From Comamonadaceae bacterium (lineage in GTDB: Bacteria > Pseudomonadota > Gammaproteobacteria > Burkholderiales > Burkholderiaceae_C), in contig QZKF01000030.1 in NCBI GenBank assembly GCA_003599455.1, positions 1-49,847 of the forward strand: a stretch of 49,847 nucleotides of DNA, in the 5' to 3' direction. Below, piece after piece: positions 30,329 to 38,899 of the stretch. How positions within the stretch are numbered: the first letter of the stretch is position 1; each line of letters begins with the position of its first letter. The notes under the pieces were generated by a model. It was not told the DNA's origin. It did no database searches and worked only from the letters and a program-made list of their open reading frames with translations. A program made the translations under genes and the position numbers.

Positions 30329-30970
30329 ATGACACTCGAAGACCATACCGCCCCACCGCCACCCGACAGCGATGTCATGCTGGTGCAGCGCACGCTTGCG
30401 GGTGAGCAGAAGGCATTCGAGATGTTGGTCATCAAGTACCAGCGCCGGGTGGAACGGCTGATCGGACGCATGGTGCGCGACTCCGATCTGGTGCAGGACA
30501 TCGCCCAGGAGACCTTCATCCGGGCCTACCGCGCGCTGGCCCAGTTCCGGGGTGACGCCCAGTTCTACACCTGGCTGTACCGCATTGCCGTCAACACGGC
30601 CAAGAAGCAGCTCATGGAGCTCAAGCGCGACCCGCTGGTTTTCCAGTCCCAAATGAAATCCGGGGACGACGATGAAACTTCCGGACCGGAACGCGAACTA
30701 AATTCGGGAGTGGCCGATACCGAGACGCCCGAAGCGGTGCTGGCCAGCAAGGAAATCGCCCAGGCGGTCAATGCCGCCATGGATGCGCTGCCCGAAGAGT
30801 TGCGCATGGCGATCACCCTGCGTGAAATCGAGGGCATGAGCTATGAAGAAATTGCCACGGCGCTGGAGTGCCCCATCGGCACCGTGCGCTCCCGGATATT
30901 CCGGGCGCGCGAGGCCATTTCGGGGCGCATCAAGCCGATGCTCGAGCGCCAGACGGGCAAACGCTGGTAG
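30329..30970 (+). CDS. rpoE: Envelope-stress sigma factor sigma-E (RpoE/AlgU type)
   Basis: It is an ECF sigma factor of 213 residues. Region 2 covers about 25-95, including DIAQETFIRAYRALAQFRG and FYTWLYRIAVNTAKK. Region 4 covers about 145-200, with LREIEGMSYEEIATALECPIGTVRSRIFRAREAI. It directs envelope-stress genes and is held inactive by the next gene product, RseA. The ATG at 30329 lies in a TATATTTCCGCGCGC context without a clear Shine-Dalgarno. The linker between regions contains an acidic insert (GDDDETSGPE) common in beta- and gammaproteobacterial RpoE. Confidence 0.96.
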   Translation: MTLEDHTAPPPPDSDVMLVQRTLAGEQKAFEMLVIKYQRRVERLIGRMVRDSDLVQDIAQETFIRAYRALAQFRGDAQFYTWLYRIAVNTAKKQLMELKRDPLVFQSQMKSGDDDETSGPERELNSGVADTETPEAVLASKEIAQAVNAAMDALPEELRMAITLREIEGMSYEEIATALECPIGTVRSRIFRAREAISGRIKPMLERQTGKRW

Positions 30971-31039
30971 CGCGGCATGGCGGGTCACTGCAAGTGGCCG
31001 CCGGCTGCACTGGGAATTGGGAAGTTCAGGAAGTCCATC

Positions 31040-31729
31040 ATGAATGCCGCACAAGTCAATTTGAATCGCCTGCCTGGTGACGAGGCGGGTCCGGTCTCGC
31101 CTGAACAGGCGTTGTCCGCGCTGGTCGACGGTGAACTCGACGCGGCCGGTCTCGACGGCGTGCTGGCGGGTCCGTCGGCCACGTTGGCAAGCTGGCACAG
31201 TTATGTGGTGATCGGTGACGTGCTGCGCGGCGCCGACACGGTGGTGGCTGCGCAGCCGCCGGGCGATTTCCTCGCGGGTGTCCGCGAGAGGCTGCGCTCC
31301 GAACCGGTGCCCTTGGCCGAGCCGATGGTGCCCGTGGTGACCCCGGTTCAAACACCGCAAGTGGTTGCGGTGCGCGCGCCGGCCGCCAACGATGCGCTGT
31401 TCCGCTGGAAGGCGGTGGCTGGCCTGGCCTCGCTGGCGGCGGTGATGGCGGTGGGCTGGAGCGTGCTGGGCGGGATCCCTGCGGGCCCCGCGGGTGCGAG
31501 CCCTCAGCTGGCCGCCGCTCCGGTCGCCCCCGGGGCGAACGTGTCCGTGACCGCCAATTCGCCCGCACCCACCGCCGCCCTGGTGGTCAACACCGGGCAG
31601 GGACCTTTGATCCGCGATGCCCGCCTGGAGGAATTGCTGGCCGAGCACCGCCAGAACGGCGGCATGTCCGCGCTGCAGATGCCCACAGGCTTCATCCGCA
31701 ACGCCACCTACGACGCCGCAGGACGCTGA
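31040..31729 (+). CDS. rseA: Anti-sigma-E factor RseA/MucA type
   Basis: It is an inner-membrane anti-sigma factor of 229 residues. The cytosolic sigma-binding domain (about 18-85) shows EQALSALVDGELD and SWHSYVVIGDVLRG. A single transmembrane helix lies at about 124-144, and an Ala/Pro-rich periplasmic part follows. Its cleavage releases sigma-E. I place the start at the ATG at 31040, preceded by CAGGAAG, although the frame is open 21 codons upstream. It is situated between rpoE and rseB. Confidence 0.92.
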   Translation: MNAAQVNLNRLPGDEAGPVSPEQALSALVDGELDAAGLDGVLAGPSATLASWHSYVVIGDVLRGADTVVAAQPPGDFLAGVRERLRSEPVPLAEPMVPVVTPVQTPQVVAVRAPAANDALFRWKAVAGLASLAAVMAVGWSVLGGIPAGPAGASPQLAAAPVAPGANVSVTANSPAPTAALVVNTGQGPLIRDARLEELLAEHRQNGGMSALQMPTGFIRNATYDAAGR

Positions 31730-31735
31730 ACCACC

Positions 31736-32824
31736 ATGACGTTCGTCCTGTCCATGCCGTCTCATGGTGATGTGCGTTCCACGCAGCGGTTCGTGCCGCT
31801 GCAACGCCTGCCCGGCATCCGGCGCTGGAGTGCCGTTGCGCTGGTGGCCCTGGTGTCCGGTTTCATGCTGCCGGTGCATGCGCAAAACGTCCCTCCCTCA
31901 ACAGGCAGTGCGCGCAGCGTCAACGAATGGCTCACGCGCATGCACGAGGCCTCGCGCCAGCGCTCCTACACCGGCACGCTGGTGGTGTCGGCGGGCGCTG
32001 CCATGGCGGCCTCGAAAATCTGGCACGTGTGCGATGGCACGCAGCAGATGGAGCGGGTGGATACCCTCACCGGCGCACCGCGCAGCACCATTCGCCGCAA
32101 CAAGGAGGTCATCACCTTCGTGCCGGAAGCGAAGATCGCCTTTGTGGAAAAACGCGATTCGCTGGGCATGTTCCCCGAGATGCTGCGCACCCCGAGCAAC
32201 CTGATCCCGCAGTTTTACAGTGCGCGCGAGGTGGGTGTGCAACGTGTTGCGGGCCATCTTGCCGACATGGTGGAAATCCTGCCACGCGACGATCTGCGGT
32301 TTGGCTACCGCATCTGGTCGGAGCAGCAAACCGGCCTGGTGGTGAAGCTGCAGACGCTGGGGGAGCAGGGCGCCGTGCTCGAGCAGGTGGCGTTCTCCGA
32401 GCTGCAGCTGGATGCGCCCGTGAGCATGGAAAAGCTCGCGCGGCTCATGAAAGACACCCGTGGCTACGAGGTGCACAAGCCGACTTTGAAAAAGACCACG
32501 GCCGAGGCAGAAGGCTGGCGACTGAAAGAGCCGGTGCCGGGGTTCACCGCCATGAGTTGCCACACGCGCGAGACCCCTGGTGCTGCGGCCGCCACCGGCT
32601 CGGGGATGGCGCCCATGCAATGGGTGTTCTCGGACGGTCTGGCTTCGGTCTCGTTGTTTGTCGAGCCCTTCGATCCCCAGCGTCACACCCAGGAGTCTTC
32701 GGCGGTGGTGGGGGCCACGCACTCGGTCAACCGCCGCGTGGGCGACCACTGGCTCACCGTGCTGGGTGAGGTTCCCGCCCCGACCCTGCGCCGCTTTGCC
32801 CTGGCGCTGGAGCGAACGCGCTAG
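31736..32824 (+). CDS. rseB: Sigma-E regulatory protein RseB/MucB
   Basis: It is a periplasmic protein that shields RseA from cleavage and senses lipid or LPS signals. It has 362 residues, with a signal peptide ending PVHAQ (cleavage after about 49). MucB/RseB features include NEWLTRMHEASRQRSYTGTLVV, FGYRIWSEQQTGLVVKLQTL and a C-terminal domain that ends with VGDHWLTVLGEVPAPTLRRFA. The N-region before the signal helix is long, so the internal Met7 could be the real start. It follows rseA by 6 bp. Confidence 0.94.
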   Translation: MTFVLSMPSHGDVRSTQRFVPLQRLPGIRRWSAVALVALVSGFMLPVHAQNVPPSTGSARSVNEWLTRMHEASRQRSYTGTLVVSAGAAMAASKIWHVCDGTQQMERVDTLTGAPRSTIRRNKEVITFVPEAKIAFVEKRDSLGMFPEMLRTPSNLIPQFYSAREVGVQRVAGHLADMVEILPRDDLRFGYRIWSEQQTGLVVKLQTLGEQGAVLEQVAFSELQLDAPVSMEKLARLMKDTRGYEVHKPTLKKTTAEAEGWRLKEPVPGFTAMSCHTRETPGAAAATGSGMAPMQWVFSDGLASVSLFVEPFDPQRHTQESSAVVGATHSVNRRVGDHWLTVLGEVPAPTLRRFALALERTR

Positions 32825-32929
32825 GCGCCGCCGCATGTTCAATGGCGGCGCCCCGGGGCTGACGACCCGCTCGACATTTCTTTTCCCGGCATCTTCCCCT
32901 GTTTTCTTGCGTGTGTGCAAAGGATCAAC

Positions 32930-34441
32930 ATGACGCACTCTCCCATCGCCCGCACCCCCCTGCTGGCCATGCTGCTCACCGCTGCGATCGCCGCAGGCGG
33001 GACCGCTGCCCTGGTCCGGCATGCCCCGCTCTCGGCCCAGACCGTCGTGGTGCCGACCGTGCCTCCCGCTGCCAGCGTGCGCGGCTTGCCCGACTTCACC
33101 GATCTGGTGGACCTGGTGGGCCCATCCGTGGTCAACATCCGCACCCTGGAGCGTGCCAGCACGGCAGGCACCGGCGGCACCGGGCCCGACGAGCAGATGC
33201 TGGAATTCTTCAAGCGCTTCGGCATACCGATTCCGCCCGGCATGACCCCGCGCGGTCCGCGCCAGGAGCGCGGGCCCTCCGAAGAAGCGCAACCCCGTGG
33301 CGTGGGCTCGGGCTTCATCCTGAGTGCCGACGGTCTCATCATGACCAATGCGCACGTGGTCGATGGCGCCGACGAGCTGATCGTCACCCTGCCGGACAAA
33401 CGCGAGTTCAAGGCCAAGGTCGTGGGCACCGACAAGCGCACCGACGTGGCCGTGGTGAAGATCGAGGCCTCGGGCCTGACGGCGGTGAAGATCGGCGATG
33501 TCAACCGCCTGCGCGTGGGCGAGTGGGTCATGGCCATCGGCTCGCCCTTCGGCCTGGAGAACACCGTGACTGCCGGCATCGTGAGTGCCAAGCAGCGCGA
33601 CACCGGCGACTTTCTGCCCTTCATCCAGACCGATGTGGCGATCAACCCCGGCAACTCGGGTGGCCCGCTGATCAACATGCGCGGCGAAGTAGTGGGCATC
33701 AACAGCCAGATCTATTCGCGCTCGGGGGGCTTCCAGGGCATCTCCTTCGCGATCCCGATCGATGAGGCGGTGCGCGTGTCGGACCAGCTCCGGGCCACCG
33801 GGCGCGTGACGCGCGGCCGCATCGGTGTGCAGATCGACCAGGTGAGCAAGGACGTGGCCGAATCGATCGGCCTGGGTCAGCCCAAGGGCGCGCTGGTGCG
33901 GGGTGTGGAACCGAACTCGCCCGCGGCCAAGGCCGGTGTGGAGCCGGGTGACATCATCCTGAAGTTCGATGGCAAGGAGATCGACAAGTCGGTGGACCTG
34001 CCGCGCCTGGTGGGCAACACCAAGCCGGGCAACAAGAGCAGCATGACGGTGTTCCGCCGTGGCAGCCAGCGGGAGTTGTCGGTCACGGTGGCCGAGCTCG
34101 AGCCCGAGCGCCCCGAAGTGAAAGCGGCCGCACCCGAGCCGGCCAAGGCGCAGTCGAGCAACGCCCTGCAGACGCTGGGTCTGAGCCTGGCCGAGCTGAC
34201 CGCCGCCGAGAAAAAGGAACTCAGCCTCAAGAGCGGCGTGCGCATTGCATCGGCCGAGGGCCCGGCCGCGCGCGCGGGGCTTCGCGAAGGTGATGTGATC
34301 GTGGCGATCGCGAACACCGAGACGGCCAGCGTGAAGGACGTGGAGACAGCCCTGGGCAAGCTGGAGAAGTCACGACCGGTCAACGTGCTGTTCCGCCGCG
34401 GTGAGTGGGCGCAGTACGCGGTGATCCGCGCCCCGCGCTAA
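32930..34441 (+). CDS. mucD: Periplasmic serine protease of the DegP/MucD family
   Basis: It is a periplasmic HtrA protease/chaperone of 503 residues. A signal anchor is at the start (MLLTAAIAAGG). The catalytic triad is visible as His in MTNAHVVDGA, Asp in RTDVAVVKIE and Ser in NPGNSGGPLIN. Two PDZ domains follow (about 285-375 and 400-500). A GTG at 32915 is in frame, but AAAGGA stands five bases before the ATG at 32930. It completes the sigma-E operon and an intrinsic terminator follows. Confidence 0.96.
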   Translation: MTHSPIARTPLLAMLLTAAIAAGGTAALVRHAPLSAQTVVVPTVPPAASVRGLPDFTDLVDLVGPSVVNIRTLERASTAGTGGTGPDEQMLEFFKRFGIPIPPGMTPRGPRQERGPSEEAQPRGVGSGFILSADGLIMTNAHVVDGADELIVTLPDKREFKAKVVGTDKRTDVAVVKIEASGLTAVKIGDVNRLRVGEWVMAIGSPFGLENTVTAGIVSAKQRDTGDFLPFIQTDVAINPGNSGGPLINMRGEVVGINSQIYSRSGGFQGISFAIPIDEAVRVSDQLRATGRVTRGRIGVQIDQVSKDVAESIGLGQPKGALVRGVEPNSPAAKAGVEPGDIILKFDGKEIDKSVDLPRLVGNTKPGNKSSMTVFRRGSQRELSVTVAELEPERPEVKAAAPEPAKAQSSNALQTLGLSLAELTAAEKKELSLKSGVRIASAEGPAARAGLREGDVIVAIANTETASVKDVETALGKLEKSRPVNVLFRRGEWAQYAVIRAPR

Positions 34442-34462
34442 CCTCCCGGTTGGCCGACCAAT

Positions 34463-34496
34463 AACCCCCCGTCCTGATTGGGATTGGGGGTTTTTT
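34463..34496 (+). terminator. Rho-independent terminator after mucD
   Basis: AACCCCC (34463-34469) pairs with GGGGGTT (34486-34492), with further pairing inside the loop (TCC/GGG). Six T residues follow at 34491-34496. It ends the rpoE-mucD unit about 20 bp after the mucD stop. Confidence 0.85.
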
Positions 34497-34580
34497 GTTG
34501 GGGTGGCCGATTCGCCACACCGGGTTTTCCTGATCGCCAGCCGGTGCAGCGCGTCTTTTTGTTAGTAATCGCTTACAACG

Positions 34581-34611
34581 TTGCCATTCTCTTGACCGAA
34601 TTCGTTAAAAT
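34581..34611 (+). promoter_or_regulatory. Promoter-like sequence in the mucD-lepA gap
   Basis: TTGCCA (34581-34586) and TAAAAT (34606-34611) each match the sigma70 consensus at five of six positions. The spacer is 19 bp, slightly long. It would transcribe toward lepA across a structured 280-nt region. A second -10-like TACAAT occurs at 34816-34821 without a good -35. Confidence 0.45.
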
Positions 34612-34690
34612 GGCGCCTGTTCTGAACAGATTCCTGTGCCGATGTGCCCCATCGCCCCACGATGTGGGAGTGTCACAGGAAGCCCCCAGG

Positions 34691-34746
34691 TCATCCACAG
34701 CCGTCTCACAGGTCTTCCCTATTTGCTGTGGATGAGTTGTGAATAA
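34691..34746. promoter_or_regulatory. Cluster of three DnaA-box-like elements
   Basis: TCATCCACAG (34691-34700) and CTGTGGATGA (34726-34735) form a perfect 10-bp inverted repeat. Each contains a DnaA box with one mismatch. TGTGAATAA (34738-34746) reads TTATTCACA on the other strand and fits the consensus TTWTNCACA. Clustering suggests DnaA binding or a relic of such a site. There is no AT-rich unwinding region, no dnaA and no dnaN nearby, so I do not call an origin. Confidence 0.4.
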
Positions 34747-34861
34747 CTTGGATGTTGCTGCGCTGCAACAAGGCCGCGACGGTGGTTCGGTGGTGTGCAT
34801 TCCGGGCTTTTTGCCTACAATGAAACCCCAACTATCGCAGTTGCCATTGATTGTTGGTTAC

Positions 34862-34892
34862 GGGCGCGTCAGCAGCTGACGCGCCCTTTTTT
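34862..34892 (+). terminator. Strong intrinsic terminator upstream of lepA
   Basis: GGGCGCGTCAG-cag-CTGACGCGCCC is a perfect 11-bp stem with a three-base loop, followed by six T residues. It lies 58 bp before the lepA start and follows no visible gene. Confidence 0.93.
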
Positions 34893-34950
34893 ATGGCCGC
34901 CCGTTCTTGTGTGAACCTGCGGTTTTTCCCGTGTCCGAGCCGCTTCCCTG

Positions 34951-36759
34951 ATGAATCACATCCGCAATTTTTCGATCATCGCGCACATCGACCATGGCAA
35001 GTCCACGCTCGCCGATCGCATCATCTCGCTCTGCGGTGGGCTCTCCGATCGCGAGATGAGCGAGCAGGTGCTCGACTCGATGGACATCGAAAAGGAGCGC
35101 GGCATCACCATCAAGGCGCAGACCGCCGCACTGAAATACAAGGCGCGCGACGGACAGGTCTACAACCTCAACCTGATTGACACGCCCGGGCATGTCGACT
35201 TCTCCTACGAGGTGTCGCGCTCGCTGTCGGCCTGCGAAGGTGCGCTGCTGGTGGTGGATGCAAGCCAGGGCGTGGAAGCCCAGACGGTGGCCAACTGCTA
35301 TACCGCGCTCGACCTCGGCGTGGAGGTGGTGCCGGTGCTGAACAAGATGGACCTGCCCAACGCCGACCCCGAGAACGCCAAGAGCGAGATCGAGGATGTG
35401 ATCGGCATTGACGCCACCGACGCCATCCCGTGTTCGGCCAAGACCGGCATGGGCGTTGAAGACATCCTGGAGGCGGTGGTGGCGCGGATTCCCGCACCCA
35501 AGGGCAATCCCGACGCACCGCTGCGCGCCATGATCGTGGACAGCTGGTACGACGCCTACGTGGGCGTGGTCATGCTGGTGCGCGTGGTCGACGGCCATCT
35601 GCTCAAGGGCGAGCGCTTCAAGATGATGGCGACCAACACGGTCTACAACGCCGACAACCTCGGCGTGTTCACCCCGGCCAACGAGTCCCGCGAATCGCTG
35701 GAGGCCGGCGAGGTCGGCTACATCATCGCGGGCATCAAGGAACTCCAGGCCGCCAAGGTGGGTGACACCATCACGCTGGAGAAGAAGCTGCCGAACAACG
35801 CCGGCCCGGCGACCGAGGCCCTGCCAGGCTTCAAGGAAGTGCAGCCGCAGGTGTTCGCCGGCCTGTACCCGACCGAGGCCAACCAGTACGACGCGCTGCG
35901 GGATGCGCTGGAAAAGCTCAAGCTCAACGACGCCTCGCTGCACTATGAGCCCGAGGTTTCACAGGCGCTGGGCTTCGGCTTCCGTTGTGGTTTCCTGGGC
36001 CTGCTGCACATGGAAATCGTGCAGGAGCGGCTGGAGCGCGAGTTCGACCAGGACCTGATCACCACCGCGCCGAGCGTGGTCTACCAGGTGGTCAAGCCCG
36101 ATGGCGAGGTCATCATGGTGGAGAACCCCTCAAAGATGCCCGAGCAGGGTCGCATCGAGGAGATCCGCGAACCGATCGTCACGGTGCACCTGTACATGCC
36201 CCAGGAGTACGTGGGCGCGGTCATGACGCTGGCCAACCAGAAGCGCGGTCTGCAGCTCAACATGGCCTACCACGGCAAGCAGGTCATGCTGACCTACGAC
36301 ATGCCGCTGGGCGAGATCGTGCTGGACTTCTTCGACAAGCTCAAGTCGGTCAGCCGGGGCTATGCCTCCATGGACTACGAGTTCAAGGAGTACCGTGCGT
36401 CCGACGTGGTCAAGGTCGACATCCTGCTCAACGGTGAGAAGGTCGACGCGCTGTCCATCATCGTGCACCGCACCCAGGCGCAATACCGGGGCCGGGCGGT
36501 GGCCGCCAAGATGCGTGAGATCATCAGCCGCCAGATGTTCGACGTGGCGATCCAGGCCGCCATCGGCGGTAATGTGATCGCCCGCGAAACCATCAAGGCG
36601 CTGCGCAAGAACGTGCTGGCAAAATGCTACGGCGGTGACATCACGCGCAAACGCAAACTCCTCGAAAAACAGAAAGCAGGCAAGAAGCGCATGAAACAGA
36701 TCGGCTCGGTCGAAGTGCCCCAGGAGGCTTTCCTCGCCATTTTGCAGGTGCAGGATTGA
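34951..36759 (+). CDS. lepA: Elongation factor 4 (LepA GTPase)
   Basis: It is a ribosome-associated translational GTPase of 602 residues, normal for LepA. G motifs are AHIDHGKST (P-loop), the DTPGHVDF switch and NKMDLP. The lepA-specific C-terminal domain ends [16 protein letters not shown]. Its TGA overlaps the lepB start as TGATG. The strong terminator 58 bp upstream implies that the lepA promoter lies between 34893 and 34950 or that transcription reads through. Confidence 0.98.
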   Translation: MNHIRNFSIIAHIDHGKSTLADRIISLCGGLSDREMSEQVLDSMDIEKERGITIKAQTAALKYKARDGQVYNLNLIDTPGHVDFSYEVSRSLSACEGALLVVDASQGVEAQTVANCYTALDLGVEVVPVLNKMDLPNADPENAKSEIEDVIGIDATDAIPCSAKTGMGVEDILEAVVARIPAPKGNPDAPLRAMIVDSWYDAYVGVVMLVRVVDGHLLKGERFKMMATNTVYNADNLGVFTPANESRESLEAGEVGYIIAGIKELQAAKVGDTITLEKKLPNNAGPATEALPGFKEVQPQVFAGLYPTEANQYDALRDALEKLKLNDASLHYEPEVSQALGFGFRCGFLGLLHMEIVQERLEREFDQDLITTAPSVVYQVVKPDGEVIMVENPSKMPEQGRIEEIREPIVTVHLYMPQEYVGAVMTLANQKRGLQLNMAYHGKQVMLTYDMPLGEIVLDFFDKLKSVSRGYASMDYEFKEYRASDVVKVDILLNGEKVDALSIIVHRTQAQYRGRAVAAKMREIISRQMFDVAIQAAIGGNVIARETIKALRKNVLAKCYGGDITRKRKLLEKQKAGKKRMKQIGSVEVPQEAFLAILQVQD

Positions 36760-37736
36760 TGCAGGCGGCCATGGGAGCGATCACGGCCGTGATCCTGGCG
36801 GCCTTTGCGGCCTACGCGGGTGCCTGGTACACCGGTGCGGTCGAAGGCAACTTCGCCGTGCTGCTGATGCTGGCCACGGCGGTCACCGGCGCGTACTGGG
36901 TCATCGAGAAACTGGTCTTCCTGCCGCGTCGCCGGCGCGCGGCGGAACAGTTGCTGGTCGAACACAACACGCGCAAGGAGGCCTTGCTCAAGCAGGGCTT
37001 CAGCCAGATCGAGGGAGACGTGGAGAGCGCGCGCCAGAAGCTGCTGATGCAGCCCTGGTGGCTGGACTGGACCGCAGGCCTGTTCCCGGTGATCCTGGCG
37101 GTGTTCGTGCTGCGCTCCTTCCTGTTCGAACCCTTCAAGATCCCGTCAGGTTCGATGATCCCCACCCTGCGCGTGGGCGACCTGATCCTGGTCAACAAAT
37201 TTCACTACGGCGTGCGCCTGCCGGTGTTCAACACCAAGCTGGTGGCCAACAACGAGCCCAAGCGGGGCGACGTGATGGTGTTCCGTTACCCGCCCCAGCC
37301 CAGCCTGGACTACATCAAGCGGGTGATCGGCGTGCCGGGCGACGAGGTGGCCTACCTGAACAAGCAGCTCACCGTGAACGGTCAACCGGTGCCGCGCACG
37401 GCGCAACCCGAATTCTTCGACAGCGAGACCATGCGCTACGCGCGCCAGTTCCGCGAAACGCTGGGCGCGCGCAGCTACAACACGCTCAACGACGACGACC
37501 GGCCCGCGTTCATTCCCGGCGCCACGGAATTCCCGTTCAGCAACGGTTGCCGCTACACCGTCGAGGGCGTCACCTGCAAGGTGCCCGCGGGGCACTACTT
37601 CATGATGGGCGACAATCGCGACAACTCCCTCGATTCCCGGTATTGGGGGTTTGTCCCCGAGGCGAACATCGTGGGCAAGGCGTTCTTTGTCTGGATGAAC
37701 TTCGGCGATCTCGGCCGCATCGGTTCGTTTGAGTGA
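36759..37736 (+). CDS. lepB: Signal peptidase I
   Basis: It is an inner-membrane protease that removes signal peptides from exported proteins. It has 325 residues, with N-terminal helices at about 5-24 and 32-54, and a third at 105-122. The catalytic Ser is in PSGSMIPTL (S132) and Lys in DYIKRVIGVPGD (K187). The GDNRDNSLDSRYWG box lies near the C-terminus. It is coupled to lepA by a one-base overlap of stop and start. Confidence 0.97.
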   Translation: MQAAMGAITAVILAAFAAYAGAWYTGAVEGNFAVLLMLATAVTGAYWVIEKLVFLPRRRRAAEQLLVEHNTRKEALLKQGFSQIEGDVESARQKLLMQPWWLDWTAGLFPVILAVFVLRSFLFEPFKIPSGSMIPTLRVGDLILVNKFHYGVRLPVFNTKLVANNEPKRGDVMVFRYPPQPSLDYIKRVIGVPGDEVAYLNKQLTVNGQPVPRTAQPEFFDSETMRYARQFRETLGARSYNTLNDDDRPAFIPGATEFPFSNGCRYTVEGVTCKVPAGHYFMMGDNRDNSLDSRYWGFVPEANIVGKAFFVWMNFGDLGRIGSFE

Positions 37737-37763
37737 CCAAGCAAGTCTCATAGGGGTGAAAAC

Positions 37764-38111
37764 ATGAAGCTGAAACGGCAACAACAGGGCCTGACCTTTG
37801 TCGGTCTGATCATCGTGGGTGCTCTGCTCGCTTACTCCGGTGTCATCCTGGCGCAGGTGGCTCCCACGTACATCGAATTCGTTGCGATCCAGAAGGCGGT
37901 GGACAAGGCCTCCTCGGGCTCGACGGTGGCCGAGGTGCGCACCATCTTCGACAAGGCTGCGCAGATCGACGACATCCGCACCATCGCCGGCAAGGACCTC
38001 ACGGTGGGCAAGGAAGGCGACCGTGTCGTGGTCTCGTTTGCCTATGTGCGCGAGATCCACCTGGTGGGCCCGGCCCACCTGGTGATGAAGTACGAAGGCC
38101 GCTCGAAGTGA
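37764..38111 (+). CDS. DUF4845 small membrane protein
   Basis: The 115-residue protein has a basic N-terminus followed by one helix (LTFVGLIIVGALLAYSGVIL). The helix is preceded by QQQGLTF, a prepilin-like start that may or may not be processed. The remaining ~80 residues are predicted periplasmic. DUF4845 genes regularly lie between lepB and rnc in betaproteobacteria. The function is unknown. Confidence 0.88.
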   Translation: MKLKRQQQGLTFVGLIIVGALLAYSGVILAQVAPTYIEFVAIQKAVDKASSGSTVAEVRTIFDKAAQIDDIRTIAGKDLTVGKEGDRVVVSFAYVREIHLVGPAHLVMKYEGRSK

Positions 38112-38128
38112 CACATGCGGCGGACCGG

Positions 38129-38156
38129 CAGCGTCCCCTCGGACGCTGGTCTTTTT
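38129..38156 (+). promoter_or_regulatory. Terminator-like hairpin directly before the rnc start
   Basis: CAGCGTCC-cctc-GGACGCTG is a perfect 8-bp stem, followed by GTCTTTTT, and the T-run merges into the rnc TTG start. It could be an attenuator or an RNase III cleavage target that controls rnc, as the E. coli rnc leader is cleaved by its own product. This role is inferred by analogy. Confidence 0.55.
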
Positions 38157-38895
38157 GAGCCCCGAGCTTCTGGCGCTGCAAAAGCGCCTGCAACACCAGT
38201 TCGCCAACCCGCGCCTGCTCGAGCGCGCGCTCACCCACCGCAGCTTCACCTCCGACCACAACGAACGGCTGGAGTTTCTCGGCGACTCGGTGCTGAGTCT
38301 GGCGGTCTCCGGCCTGCTGTTTGAAAAGCTCAACCAGCTGCCCGAGGGGGATCTCTCCCGGGTGCGTGCCAACTTGGTCAAGCAGGAAACACTGTTCCAG
38401 ATCGCCTCCCAGTTGGGGCTTTCCGCCGGGCTGCGCCTGGGAGATGGCGAAAAACGCTCGGGCGGCCACAAGCGCCCATCCATCCTGGCCGACGCACTGG
38501 AGGCGGTGATCGGCGCGGTCTATCTCGACGCCGGCTTCGAGGTCGCCGCGGCGCTGGTGCACCGGCTCTATGGCGACGTCGAGCTCAGCGCGCAGATGAG
38601 CGCCATGGGCAAGGACCCGAAAACCGAATTGCAGGAGTGGCTGCAGGCGCGCAAAATGAAGCTGCCGGCCTACCGCGTGGTGGCCACCCTCGGCGAGGCG
38701 CACAAGCAGACCTTCGATGTGGAGTGCACCGTGACCGAGACCGGGCGCAGCGAACGCGGCATCGGCGCCTCGCGGCGTGCTGGCGAGCAGGCCGCCGCGG
38801 CCGCGATGCTGCAACACCTCACCGCCGGATCGGCTCCTGCCGCCACGACACCTCCCGACACCCCGGTGGTGAACCCCACCGCCCCGCAAGCCTGA
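38155..38895 (+). CDS. rnc: Ribonuclease III
   Basis: It cleaves double-stranded RNA in rRNA and mRNA processing. It has 246 residues. The catalytic signature [11 protein letters not shown] (E40, D44) and [14 protein letters not shown] are present, followed by a double-stranded RNA-binding domain at about 155-225 and a Pro/Thr-rich tail. The only plausible start is TTG at 38155, since no in-frame ATG precedes the catalytic domain. No Shine-Dalgarno is visible, and the space is taken by a hairpin and T-run. It is 4 bp before era. Confidence 0.95.
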   Translation: MSPELLALQKRLQHQFANPRLLERALTHRSFTSDHNERLEFLGDSVLSLAVSGLLFEKLNQLPEGDLSRVRANLVKQETLFQIASQLGLSAGLRLGDGEKRSGGHKRPSILADALEAVIGAVYLDAGFEVAAALVHRLYGDVELSAQMSAMGKDPKTELQEWLQARKMKLPAYRVVATLGEAHKQTFDVECTVTETGRSERGIGASRRAGEQAAAAAMLQHLTAGSAPAATTPPDTPVVNPTAPQA

Positions 38896-38899
38896 ACAC

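Larger units (their letters stand above)
34612..34892 (+). ncRNA. Candidate small RNA or leader ending at an orphan terminator
   Basis: No protein gene lies between the mucD terminator and lepA, yet a promoter-like sequence is followed by several hairpins and a very strong terminator at 34862-34892. The hairpins are the CCTGTG/CACAGG arms around CCCCATCG/CGATGTGGG (34635-34682 region), the 10-bp inverted repeat at 34691-34735 and GTTGC-tgcgct-GCAAC near 34755-34770. The simplest explanation is an untranslated RNA, either about 275 nt from the 34581 promoter or about 65 nt from the TACAAT at 34816. An attenuated lepA leader is the alternative. I do not recognise a known RNA family. The 509-bp gap contains no other feature I can support. 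Confidence 0.35.

Noticed and set aside
34478..34735. An 85-residue open frame in the mucD-lepA gap
   Set aside because: It starts inside the mucD terminator hairpin, has no ribosome site and a composition without domain character. An RNA or control region fits better.
34691..34746. Calling a replication origin
   Set aside because: Three DnaA-like boxes alone are not enough. There is no dnaA/dnaN/gidA neighbourhood and no AT-rich unwinding element.
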